Positions 44,008 to 51,421 of a DNA stretch of 64,000 nucleotides are shown piece by piece. Under the pieces are notes generated by a model that had not been told where the DNA came from, did no database searches, and saw only the letters and a program-made list of their open reading frames with translations. Numbering within the stretch: the first letter of the stretch is position 1; every line of letters begins with the position of its first letter. The DNA comes from Burkholderiales bacterium (GTDB lineage: Bacteria; Pseudomonadota; Gammaproteobacteria; Burkholderiales; Burkholderiaceae_C), in assembly GCA_003963115.1 (NCBI GenBank), contig RXJQ01000058.1:1-64000 (forward strand), read 5' to 3'. Both the position numbers and the translations under genes were made by a program.

Positions 44008-45423
44008 ATGTCCGTTCAAGATCCACGTCCGCCAGCTGTTTCGGGGGGCGCCCCATCCGCCGCAGGCCGCCTGGCCTCCCTGAGGCAGGCGCTGCAAGCC
44101 TTGCCCAAGGCCGCGCTCGGCAACCTGATCGCCAAGGTGATGATCGTGGGCCTGGGCCTGGCCATCACGGTGACGGTGGCGCGCCATGGGCCACAGGTGC
44201 AAGGGGCGTTTGCGCTGTTCGTGGCCGTGGAGTCAGCGTTGCTGACCTTGTTCTCCGGCCTGGGCCTGTGGCTGGCCAGGCAGATCTCGCAGCAGACCGA
44301 TATTCGTCAGGCACGTGCGCTGCCGATGTTGCGCAGCGTGTTGCGTGCCGCCGTGGCACTGGGGCTGGTGGCATCCACGGTGCTGCTGGCGGTGTCGTGG
44401 CGGGCTGACCGCTTGCCTTATAGCTATCTGTGGCTGCTGGCCCTGGCCGCGCCCTTCCTGTTGCTGGTGCCCACGGCCACGGGCTTGTGGCTGGGAGAGG
44501 GGCGCATGTGGCCCATCAATGTGGCGCAGGTGGCGGCGCCGGCTTCGGTGCTGGCGGGCCTGGGCGGCGCGTGGTGGATCTCGCAGGGCAGCCATGGCAA
44601 CCGTGCCACGGTCATGCTGGTGCTGACGGCCTGGGTTAGTGGCAAGTCGGTGGTGGCGGTGGTCACGGCTTTCTATGCTTTGCGCAATGCGCGTCACCGT
44701 GATGCAGACCTGGCCGAGCGGCTCAGTGCCTCGCGCCTGACGGCTTTTCAGCTGCCGCAACCGAGCTGGCTGGCCCAGTGGCCTTTCGTGGCCACCATCG
44801 GCGTCACCAATGTGATCGGCTTGCTGAACTACCGCGTGTCGCTGTTCCTGGTCGAGCGCTTCCATGGCCTGAGCACGGCGGGCATCTATTCGGTGGCGGT
44901 GACTGCGGCCGAACTGTTGTGGCTGCTGTCCTCATCGGTGACGGTGTCGGTCTACTCGCGCATCGGGCATCCGGACACCCAGATCGCCGCGGCGATGACG
45001 GTGCAGGCGGTGCGCATCAACGTGTTGTCCACCCTGCTGGCTGCGCCGGTGTTGCTGGGCCTGGCGTGGTGGGCGCTGCCCTGGGTGATGGGGCCGGCTT
45101 ACGAGGCCTCGCTGCTGCCCCTGGCTGCGCTGTTGCCAGGCGTGGCGGCGTATGCGGCAGCGTCCAGCCTGTCGGCGTTCTACACGAACCACCTGGGGCG
45201 GCCGCAGCTCTCGGGCGCGATCGCAGGCATGTCCCTGAGCATCAGCTTCTGTGCGGGCTGGTTCCTGGTCCCGCTGTGGGGCCCGATGGGGGCAGGCGTG
45301 GCGTCCAGCGCGGGCTACATCCTGGCCATCGTGGCGGCCTACGGGGTGTTCCTGAAGCACGCGGGATTGCCGGTGCGGGCGCTGTGGCAATCGTCCCTGA
45401 CGCGGGTGGGCCAGGCTGACTGA
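44008..45423 (+). CDS. Wzx-like polysaccharide/oligosaccharide flippase
   Basis: 471 residues from ATG 44008 (MSVQDPRPPAVSGG). About twelve hydrophobic helices starting at NLIAKVMIVGLGLAITVTVA; layout and length fit the MOP/MATE-like flippases that move undecaprenyl-linked glycans across the inner membrane. First gene of the glycan locus; 127 bases separate it from the acyltransferase. Confidence 0.8.
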   Translation: MSVQDPRPPAVSGGAPSAAGRLASLRQALQALPKAALGNLIAKVMIVGLGLAITVTVARHGPQVQGAFALFVAVESALLTLFSGLGLWLARQISQQTDIRQARALPMLRSVLRAAVALGLVASTVLLAVSWRADRLPYSYLWLLALAAPFLLLVPTATGLWLGEGRMWPINVAQVAAPASVLAGLGGAWWISQGSHGNRATVMLVLTAWVSGKSVVAVVTAFYALRNARHRDADLAERLSASRLTAFQLPQPSWLAQWPFVATIGVTNVIGLLNYRVSLFLVERFHGLSTAGIYSVAVTAAELLWLLSSSVTVSVYSRIGHPDTQIAAAMTVQAVRINVLSTLLAAPVLLGLAWWALPWVMGPAYEASLLPLAALLPGVAAYAAASSLSAFYTNHLGRPQLSGAIAGMSLSISFCAGWFLVPLWGPMGAGVASSAGYILAIVAAYGVFLKHAGLPVRALWQSSLTRVGQAD

Positions 45424-45550
45424 CGCCCGCGTTACCACCGGTTCGCGGGGCCGGGTGGCGGTTTACCCAGGTGGCGTGCCAGGTCAAGGGGTGGGATCAG
45501 GGAGAATACGGGGCTTCGCATCGACGAACTGCGCGTATTCCTTCACTGAC

Positions 45551-46213
45551 ATGTCGGTCCTGACCCAGAGACTCATCAAGCGCCCCATGGTACGCCTGCT
45601 GGCGGCCTTCACCGGCCCCCGCATCGTGTACGGCTGGGTCAATGCCGATGGCTCCTGGTGCCCGAACACGCGGGTGAGCACGCACACCTGCCTGGAAGGG
45701 CTCGAAGGCCTGAAGCTGGGTGACCACGTCTTCATCGGGCACTTCAACCGCGTCGATGGCTCCAACGGCCTGGTGATCGAAGAGGGCGTGCAGATCACGA
45801 ACTACTCGTCCATCCTGAGCCACTCCAGCCACAAGGCGGTGCGGGTGATGGGGCGGCGTTATGTGAGCGATCCCAATCCAGCCGGCTACATCCGCAAGGC
45901 CACGCGCATCGGGGCCTACAGCTTCATCGGTCCGCACAGCGTGATCGCGCCGGGCGCGCAGATCGGCAAGGGCGTGATCGTGCAGGGCTACAGCTTTGTC
46001 TCTGGCGCGGTGCCTGATTTCGCCATCGTGGGTCCGCAGGCCCATGGCCGGCCCGCCACCATCATCGGTGACACGCGCGAACTCGACCGTGCCGTGCTGC
46101 AGCGTCACCCCGAGTTGCAGGCGGTCTATGCGCACTGGGCGGGCAAGGACAATCTGCGGCGGGCACTGCATGGCCATCTGCATTCAAACGAGTCGGAGCA
46201 GGAGGGCACATGA
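45551..46213 (+). CDS. Left-handed beta-helix acyltransferase
   Basis: 220 residues from ATG 45551. Hexapeptide repeats are visible in KLGDHVFIGHFNRV and ATRIGAYSFIGPHSVIAPGA, then IGKGVIVQGYSFVSG. These enzymes O- or N-acylate sugars with acetyl-CoA or similar. The stop overlaps the next start (ATGA), so it is coupled to the GT4 gene. It probably decorates the glycan made by this locus. Confidence 0.82.
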   Translation: MSVLTQRLIKRPMVRLLAAFTGPRIVYGWVNADGSWCPNTRVSTHTCLEGLEGLKLGDHVFIGHFNRVDGSNGLVIEEGVQITNYSSILSHSSHKAVRVMGRRYVSDPNPAGYIRKATRIGAYSFIGPHSVIAPGAQIGKGVIVQGYSFVSGAVPDFAIVGPQAHGRPATIIGDTRELDRAVLQRHPELQAVYAHWAGKDNLRRALHGHLHSNESEQEGT

Positions 46214-47349
46214 CAGGGCGCATGAGCTGTGCCGATGACGCCCCCGCGCGCATCCTGTTTTTTGCCGATGCGGCCAGTGTGCACACGCGCCGCTGGGTGG
46301 CGGCCGTGGTGGAGCGTGGCGCCGAGGCCGTCGTCATCACGCGCCAGCCCGCCGAGGTGCCGGGCGCCCGGGAGGTGATCGCCATCGCGCCGGGCAACGA
46401 CAAGCTCACCTGGTTCAAGGCCTTGCCGCAAGTGCGCCGCGTGGCTCGCGAGGTGGCCGCGCGTTTCCATCCCAATCTGGTTCATGGCCATTACGTGACC
46501 TCGTATGGCCTGTGGGCCGCGATGTGTGGGCTCAAGCTGCCCACGGTGCTCACGGCCTGGGGCAGCGACATCCTGGTCACGCCGCGCGAAAGCCGCCTGA
46601 TGCGCTGCGTGGTGGGCTGGTCGCTGCGGCATGCCGATCTCATCACGGCCGACTCCATGGACATGCTGGACGCCATCAATGGCTACAGCCCGCAGGCGCC
46701 GTGTCACCAGATCCTGTGGGGCGCCGACACCGACAAGTTCGTGCCGGGCGACCCGGGCGAGGACTTCGATGTCATCAGCCTGCGCAGTTGGGAGCCCAAC
46801 TACAACATTGATCTCATCCTCGAAGCCTTCTCGCGCTTCTTGATGCTGCGGCCGCATTCGCATGCCCGCTTGCATCTCCTGGGTGGGGGCAGCATGCAGA
46901 CGGCGTTGGAGCATCGTGTGCAGGAGCTGCGCTTGCTGCAGCAGGTGCGCTTCCATGGCCGTGTGGGTGACGTCGAGATGGTCAACGCCATCCAGCGCAG
47001 CCGCGTGAGCGTGTCGGTGCCCACCAGTGACGCCACCTCGGTGTCGGTGCTGGAGTCCATGGCCTGCGGCCTGCCGGTGATCGCCACCGACCTGCCGGCC
47101 AACCGCCAATGGATCGACGAGCAAGGCGGCTGGATCGTGCCGGTGCGCGATGTGGACGCGGTCACGCAGGCCCTGGTGAATGCCTATGACCAACCGGCCC
47201 AGGCTGCGCAGATGGGCGAGCACAACCGCAAGCGCATCGAACGCGATGCTTCCAGGCGCGGCCAGATGGATGCGATGTGGCAGCTCTATCAAAAGCTGCT
47301 GCACCCTGTTACGCCGCGCATCCAGCGTCACCGCGCCTCGGCGCGTTGA
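46210..47349 (+). CDS. Glycosyltransferase family 4
   Basis: 379 residues; coupled to the acyltransferase (ATGA). GT-B fold: N-terminal half RILFFADAASVHTRRWVAAV and HGHYVTSYGLWAAM; C-terminal donor site VPTSDATSVSVLESMACGLP with the conserved Glu. GT4 enzymes retain configuration and use nucleotide sugars. Donor unknown. Fits glycan assembly on the cytoplasmic face. Confidence 0.85.
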   Translation: MTGRMSCADDAPARILFFADAASVHTRRWVAAVVERGAEAVVITRQPAEVPGAREVIAIAPGNDKLTWFKALPQVRRVAREVAARFHPNLVHGHYVTSYGLWAAMCGLKLPTVLTAWGSDILVTPRESRLMRCVVGWSLRHADLITADSMDMLDAINGYSPQAPCHQILWGADTDKFVPGDPGEDFDVISLRSWEPNYNIDLILEAFSRFLMLRPHSHARLHLLGGGSMQTALEHRVQELRLLQQVRFHGRVGDVEMVNAIQRSRVSVSVPTSDATSVSVLESMACGLPVIATDLPANRQWIDEQGGWIVPVRDVDAVTQALVNAYDQPAQAAQMGEHNRKRIERDASRRGQMDAMWQLYQKLLHPVTPRIQRHRASAR

Positions 47350-47352
47350 GCC

Positions 47353-48561
47353 ATGAGCAGCATGTCGACGAACGCCCGTATCGTGTCGGTGATCGTGCCA
47401 TGCCGCAATGAGCGCGATTTCATCGAGCCCTTCTGCCGCAGCGTGGCCGCGCAAGCCGTGCCCGAGGGCTGGACGCTGGAGGTGCTGATCGCCGATGGCC
47501 TGAGCGACGACGGCACGCGCGAGCGCCTGGCAGCCTGGTGCATGCAGGACAGCCGCTTCGTGATGATCGACAACCCCGGCCGCATCGTGTCTTGCGGCTT
47601 GAACCGCTGCATCGAGCAGGCCAGGGGCGAGTTCATCGTGCGCCTGGATGTGCACACGGTCTACGCCCATGACTACATCGCGCAGTGCCTGGCCACCTGG
47701 CAGCGTACCGGTGCCGACAATGTGGGCGGGCCGTGGAAGGCGCAGGGCAACGAAGGGCCGCAAGGCACGGTGCAGCGCGCGGTGGCCGCGGCCTTCCAGT
47801 CCCGGTTGGTAGCGGGTGGTGCCTTGTCGCGTGATCTGGCTTATGAGGGCGAGGTCGACACGGTCTACCTCGGGTCCTGGCCGCGCCAGACCTTCGAGCG
47901 CTTCGGCGGCTTTGACGAGATGCTGGTGCGCAACCAGGACGATGAACACAATCTGCGCATCCACAAAGGCGGCGGGCGCATCTGGCAATCGGCCCGCATC
48001 CGTTCCACCTATTTCCCGCGTGCCAGCAAGCTGGACGTTTTCCGGCAGTACCGCCAGTACGGCTACTGGAAGCCTTTCGTGATGAAGAAGCATGGCCAGG
48101 CCGCAGCGCTGCGTCACCTGATTCCCGGCCTCTTTGTGGCGGCCTTGCCGCTCACGCTCACGGCCTGCCTGATGGGCAGTGTGGCGATCACCTTGCTACC
48201 CATGGGGGCTTGGCGAACCGCCATGATGTGGCTCACCGGCCTGGGGGCATCGGGCCTGTTGGCTCTGGTGTTGCTGTATAGCACGGCCGTGTATGCCATC
48301 AGCTGGCGCATCGCTGGCGAGAAAGGGCGGGAGCTGTTCACGCACCTGCCCGATGTGATTGCGGCCTACCATGTTGGCTATGGCCTGGGCTCGCTGCGCG
48401 GCTGGTGGGATGCCATCGTGCGCGGTCGGCCCGACCCGGCGTTTGGCCGGTTGACGAGACCCCCCCGAGCGCCTTCGGCATTTCCTCCAGGGGGCGCCGC
48501 CAGCGGACCGGCAGAGCCGGATCCACGGCGTCCGCTGGACAAGGGCGAGCGGTCCAACTGA
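47353..48561 (+). CDS. Glycosyltransferase family 2 with membrane C-terminus
   Basis: 402 residues, three bases after the GT4 gene. GT-A fold: [31 protein letters not shown], DxD-like LDVHT and acceptor region [12 protein letters not shown]. The C-terminal third has two to three helices ([20 protein letters not shown]), as in ExoA-like membrane GT2s. The last 35 or so residues ([19 protein letters not shown]) are encoded by an intergenic-type repeat (48461-48548) and are probably a non-native tail. Confidence 0.83.
   Translation: MSSMSTNARIVSVIVPCRNERDFIEPFCRSVAAQAVPEGWTLEVLIADGLSDDGTRERLAAWCMQDSRFVMIDNPGRIVSCGLNRCIEQARGEFIVRLDVHTVYAHDYIAQCLATWQRTGADNVGGPWKAQGNEGPQGTVQRAVAAAFQSRLVAGGALSRDLAYEGEVDTVYLGSWPRQTFERFGGFDEMLVRNQDDEHNLRIHKGGGRIWQSARIRSTYFPRASKLDVFRQYRQYGYWKPFVMKKHGQAAALRHLIPGLFVAALPLTLTACLMGSVAITLLPMGAWRTAMMWLTGLGASGLLALVLLYSTAVYAISWRIAGEKGRELFTHLPDVIAAYHVGYGLGSLRGWWDAIVRGRPDPAFGRLTRPPRAPSAFPPGGAASGPAEPDPRRPLDKGERSN
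48461..48548 (+). repeat. Repeat-like palindromic element inside the GT2 3' end
   Basis: CCCCCCGAGCGCCTTCGGC starts a structured stretch with nested inverted repeats: CAGCGGAC (48501-48508)/GTCCGCTG (48530-48537) and CGGC (48509-48512)/GCCG (48516-48519). Very similar 'gag-C-rich-cgagcgcc-ttcgg ... gggggcgccgcc ... ggacc' intergenic elements are familiar from Comamonadaceae-type genomes, from memory. Only one copy was noticed in this window. Confidence 0.45.
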
Positions 48562-48586
48562 ACCTATTTTTGAAGCGACACTGACC

Positions 48587-49768
48587 ATGACTGCGACCAC
48601 GGATTCATTGCCCTTCCTGCCCTTCGCCCTGCCCGAAATCGGCGAGGAAGAGATCGCCGAGGTGGTCGACACCCTGCGCTCCGGCTGGGTGACCACGGGC
48701 CCCAAGGCGCGCAAGTTCGAAGAGGCCTTCAGCGCCTACCTGGGTGATACGAGCCTGCAATCGATCGCGGTGAACTCGGCCACGGCTGGCCTGCACCTGG
48801 CGCTCGAAGCACTGGGCATCGGCCCGGGCGACGAAGTCATCACGACCACACACACCTTCACGGCCACGGCCGAAGTGGTGCGCTACCTCGGCGCCGACGT
48901 CAAGCTGGTTGACATCGATCCCGCCACCCTGAACATTGACCCGGCCGCCATCGAAGCCGCCATCACGCCGCGTACCAAGGCCATCATGCCGGTGCACTAT
49001 GCCGGCCTGGCCGTGGACATGGACGCCATCTTCGCCATCGCCAACAAGCATGGCCTCAAGATCGTGGAAGACGCCGCGCATGCACTGCCCACGACCTACA
49101 AGGAGCGCCTCATCGGCACACTGCAAAGTGACGCCGTGGTCTTCAGCTTCTATGCCAACAAGACCATGACCACCGGCGAGGGCGGCATGCTGGTCACGCG
49201 TGATGCGCAACTGGCCGCGCGCGCCAAGGTCATGCGCCTGCACGGCATCAACCGCGATGCCTTCGACCGCTTCACGGCCAAGGTGCCCAGCTGGTACTAC
49301 GAGATCGTGGCACCGGGCTTCAAGTACAACCTTACCGACATCGCGGCGGCCTTGGGGCTGCATCAGCTGCAGCGCGTGAGCGGCTTCCAGGTGCGTCGCG
49401 AGCAGATTGCCTCGCGCTTCGATGAGGCCTTGGCCGACCTGCCTCTGATCTTGCCGCCGCGCCCCCAGCATGCGGGAGACCTGCATTCCTGGCACCTCTA
49501 CGTGGTGCGCCTCAAGGACGAAGCCGGTATCAACCGCGACCAGCTGATCGACAGCCTGTTTGCCGATGGCATTGGCGTGAGCGTGCACTACATCCCCCTG
49601 CACCTGCACCCCTACTGGAAGGAGCGCTACGATCTGCGCGCCGAACAGTTCCCGCACAGCCAGAAGGCCTACGAGCGCATGCTGACCTTGCCGCTCTACA
49701 CCCGCATGAGCGATGACGATGTCGAGCGTGTGATCAAGGCCGTGCGCAAGGCCTTTGGCCGGGCCTGA
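48587..49768 (+). CDS. DegT/DnrJ/EryC1-family sugar aminotransferase
   Basis: 393 residues. PLP-dependent; the Schiff-base lysine is Lys192 in [15 protein letters not shown]. Other blocks are [40 protein letters not shown] and [18 protein letters not shown]. These enzymes transaminate a nucleotide-linked keto-sugar, as in bacillosamine-type pathways. Coupled with the PglC-like gene downstream, it supports an amino-sugar-initiated glycan. Confidence 0.88.
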   Translation: MTATTDSLPFLPFALPEIGEEEIAEVVDTLRSGWVTTGPKARKFEEAFSAYLGDTSLQSIAVNSATAGLHLALEALGIGPGDEVITTTHTFTATAEVVRYLGADVKLVDIDPATLNIDPAAIEAAITPRTKAIMPVHYAGLAVDMDAIFAIANKHGLKIVEDAAHALPTTYKERLIGTLQSDAVVFSFYANKTMTTGEGGMLVTRDAQLAARAKVMRLHGINRDAFDRFTAKVPSWYYEIVAPGFKYNLTDIAAALGLHQLQRVSGFQVRREQIASRFDEALADLPLILPPRPQHAGDLHSWHLYVVRLKDEAGINRDQLIDSLFADGIGVSVHYIPLHLHPYWKERYDLRAEQFPHSQKAYERMLTLPLYTRMSDDDVERVIKAVRKAFGRA

Positions 49769-49781
49769 TCAACAAGGCAAG

Positions 49782-50378
49782 ATGAGCAAGCGGCTGTTCG
49801 ATCTGGTGCTCTCCACGCTGGGCCTGCTGGTGCTGGCGCCGCTGCTGTTGCTCATGGCGCTGGCCATCAAGCTCGATTCCAGCGGGCCGGTGTTCTTCAG
49901 GCAGGAGCGCGTGGGCCGTTTCGGCCAGCCCTTTCGCATCCACAAGTTCCGCACCATGCGGCACGACCCGGCCGGCAAGGGGCCGCAGATCACCGTGGGG
50001 GCCGACAGCCGCATCACCCGTGTGGGCGGCTTCCTGCGCCGCACCAAGCTCGATGAGCTGCCGCAATTGATCGATGTGTGGGTGGGGTCGATGAGCCTGG
50101 TGGGGCCGCGCCCCGAGGTGCCGCGCTATGTGGCGCACTACCCGGTGGCCCTGCGCGAGAAGGTGCTGTCGGTGCGCCCGGGCATCACCGACATCGCGTC
50201 CATCGAGTACCGCGATGAAAGCACCGTGCTGGCACGCGCAACGGACCCCGAATATGCCTACATCCATGAGGTGATGCCGCACAAACTGGCCCTGGCCGCC
50301 AGCTATGTGGACCAGGCCTCGGTGTGGATGGATGTGCGCCTGATCTGGCGCACGGTCATGGTGATCGTGCGAGGATGA
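49782..50378 (+). CDS. PglC/WcaJ-type phosphoglycosyl transferase
   Basis: 198 residues from ATG 49782, the PglC length. A membrane helix (LSTLGLLVLAPLLLLMALAI) precedes the catalytic core: FFRQERVGRFGQPFRIHKFR, RTKLDELPQLIDVWVGSMSL and VGPRPEVPRYV. It transfers phospho-sugar to undecaprenyl phosphate and starts glycan assembly. 13 bases after the aminotransferase. Confidence 0.88.
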   Translation: MSKRLFDLVLSTLGLLVLAPLLLLMALAIKLDSSGPVFFRQERVGRFGQPFRIHKFRTMRHDPAGKGPQITVGADSRITRVGGFLRRTKLDELPQLIDVWVGSMSLVGPRPEVPRYVAHYPVALREKVLSVRPGITDIASIEYRDESTVLARATDPEYAYIHEVMPHKLALAASYVDQASVWMDVRLIWRTVMVIVRG

Positions 50379-50404
50379 GGCCTGCCGAGCGTGGGCTGCG
50401 GCTT

Positions 50405-51205
50405 TCAGGCGCGGCGGCGTGCAGCGCCCAACAGGCCGACGAGACCCAGGCCCATCAAGACCCATGTGGATGGCTCGGGCACCGGGTGCACGTTGTCAGT
50501 GGCCCACAGGTAGGTTTGTGTGCTCAGTGAGCCGAAATCCGACATGCCGTCGAGGGTCAGTCGCGCCAGAGACTGCATGCCCAGTGACTGGACGAAGACC
50601 GTTCTGCCTTGATCCGTCAAATGCAGGCCTGTTGCCGTTGCGCTCAGCATGTGCTCGTAATTGGGTTGGCCGACGGCGTCGCACATGCCGATACCGGGGC
50701 AGCCGTAAATGCTGCTGCTGATGGTGTCGACCGTCCACAGCGCCGTGTTCGTCAGCGTGCCGACCCCATTGGCACCGATCACGGTGCCGGAGATGACCTT
50801 GGTGCCAAAGTTCAAGGACAGGTCGGTGATGGTCAAGGTGCCGCCAGAGCTGATGCTCTTGATGGCCGGTGCGGTCAATGTCATGCCACCAGCGGCGTGG
50901 GTGGCATAGATGGCCATCGTGTTGACATCCATGTCGACGGACACCGCCGGTGCGCTCATGCTCACCTGGCTGTAGTAGCCATCTGTGTCCTTGGTGGCCT
51001 GGACAGTGCCCGAGCCCCAGCTCCCGACGGCGATGCGCATGGTGTCCAGGGCGACATTGGCATCGACGCTCAGGTCGAGCGTGCTTGTACCGCCATAGAC
51101 CAACCCCAGGTAAGAGGGAAGGGCCTGCGCCGTGGCGGCAGAGGCCATCAAGGCCGAGGACAAGGCGACGACCGCACCAACGTGGGCAGGCATGCTCAGA
51201 TTCAT
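50405..51205 (-). CDS. PEP-CTERM sorted secreted protein
   Basis: 266 residues from ATG 51205 (AGGAG upstream). The signal peptide (ALSSALMASAATAQA) is followed by a Thr/Ser/Ala-rich beta-rich body (LTLTAPAIKSISSGGTLTIT) and the PEP-CTERM tail VPEPSTWVLMGLGLVG...RRR, recognised by exosortase. Such proteins are surface-associated and commonly co-occur with exopolysaccharide loci, as here (convergent with the phosphoglycosyl transferase). No exosortase is present in the window. Confidence 0.88.
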   Translation of the reverse strand: MNLSMPAHVGAVVALSSALMASAATAQALPSYLGLVYGGTSTLDLSVDANVALDTMRIAVGSWGSGTVQATKDTDGYYSQVSMSAPAVSVDMDVNTMAIYATHAAGGMTLTAPAIKSISSGGTLTITDLSLNFGTKVISGTVIGANGVGTLTNTALWTVDTISSSIYGCPGIGMCDAVGQPNYEHMLSATATGLHLTDQGRTVFVQSLGMQSLARLTLDGMSDFGSLSTQTYLWATDNVHPVPEPSTWVLMGLGLVGLLGAARRRA

Positions 51206-51389
51206 GTTTCGCTCCTGGATTTCTGATGTGATGGGTGTTGACGTGCAAGTCACTTTTTCGTCAGGCAGGCTAGGCGTCGCAAGGGACATCGTCAACCACA
51301 TGAACGCGGTGTGTTGCATGCTGTTCCTTGTGGGTTGTTCACCTTTTGTTTCGAATCTGTTGCCCTCGTGGTTTTGCCCTGATGATGTC

Positions 51390-51406
51390 CGCATTCGGAA
51401 AATGCG
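51390..51406. promoter_or_regulatory. Short inverted repeat upstream of the ACAD gene
   Basis: CGCATT (51390-51395) and AATGCG (51401-51406), spacer five, lie 16 bases before the acyl-CoA dehydrogenase start. A candidate operator or 5' UTR hairpin; the regulator could be the neighbouring MarR protein, which is inference. Confidence 0.35.
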
Positions 51407-51421
51407 AATTTGCCTGAACCA

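Noticed and set aside
46126-48117. 663-codon minus-strand frame antisense to the GT4 and GT2 genes
   Set aside because: His/Ala/Arg-rich shadow; the plus strand codes two recognisable glycosyltransferases with motifs.
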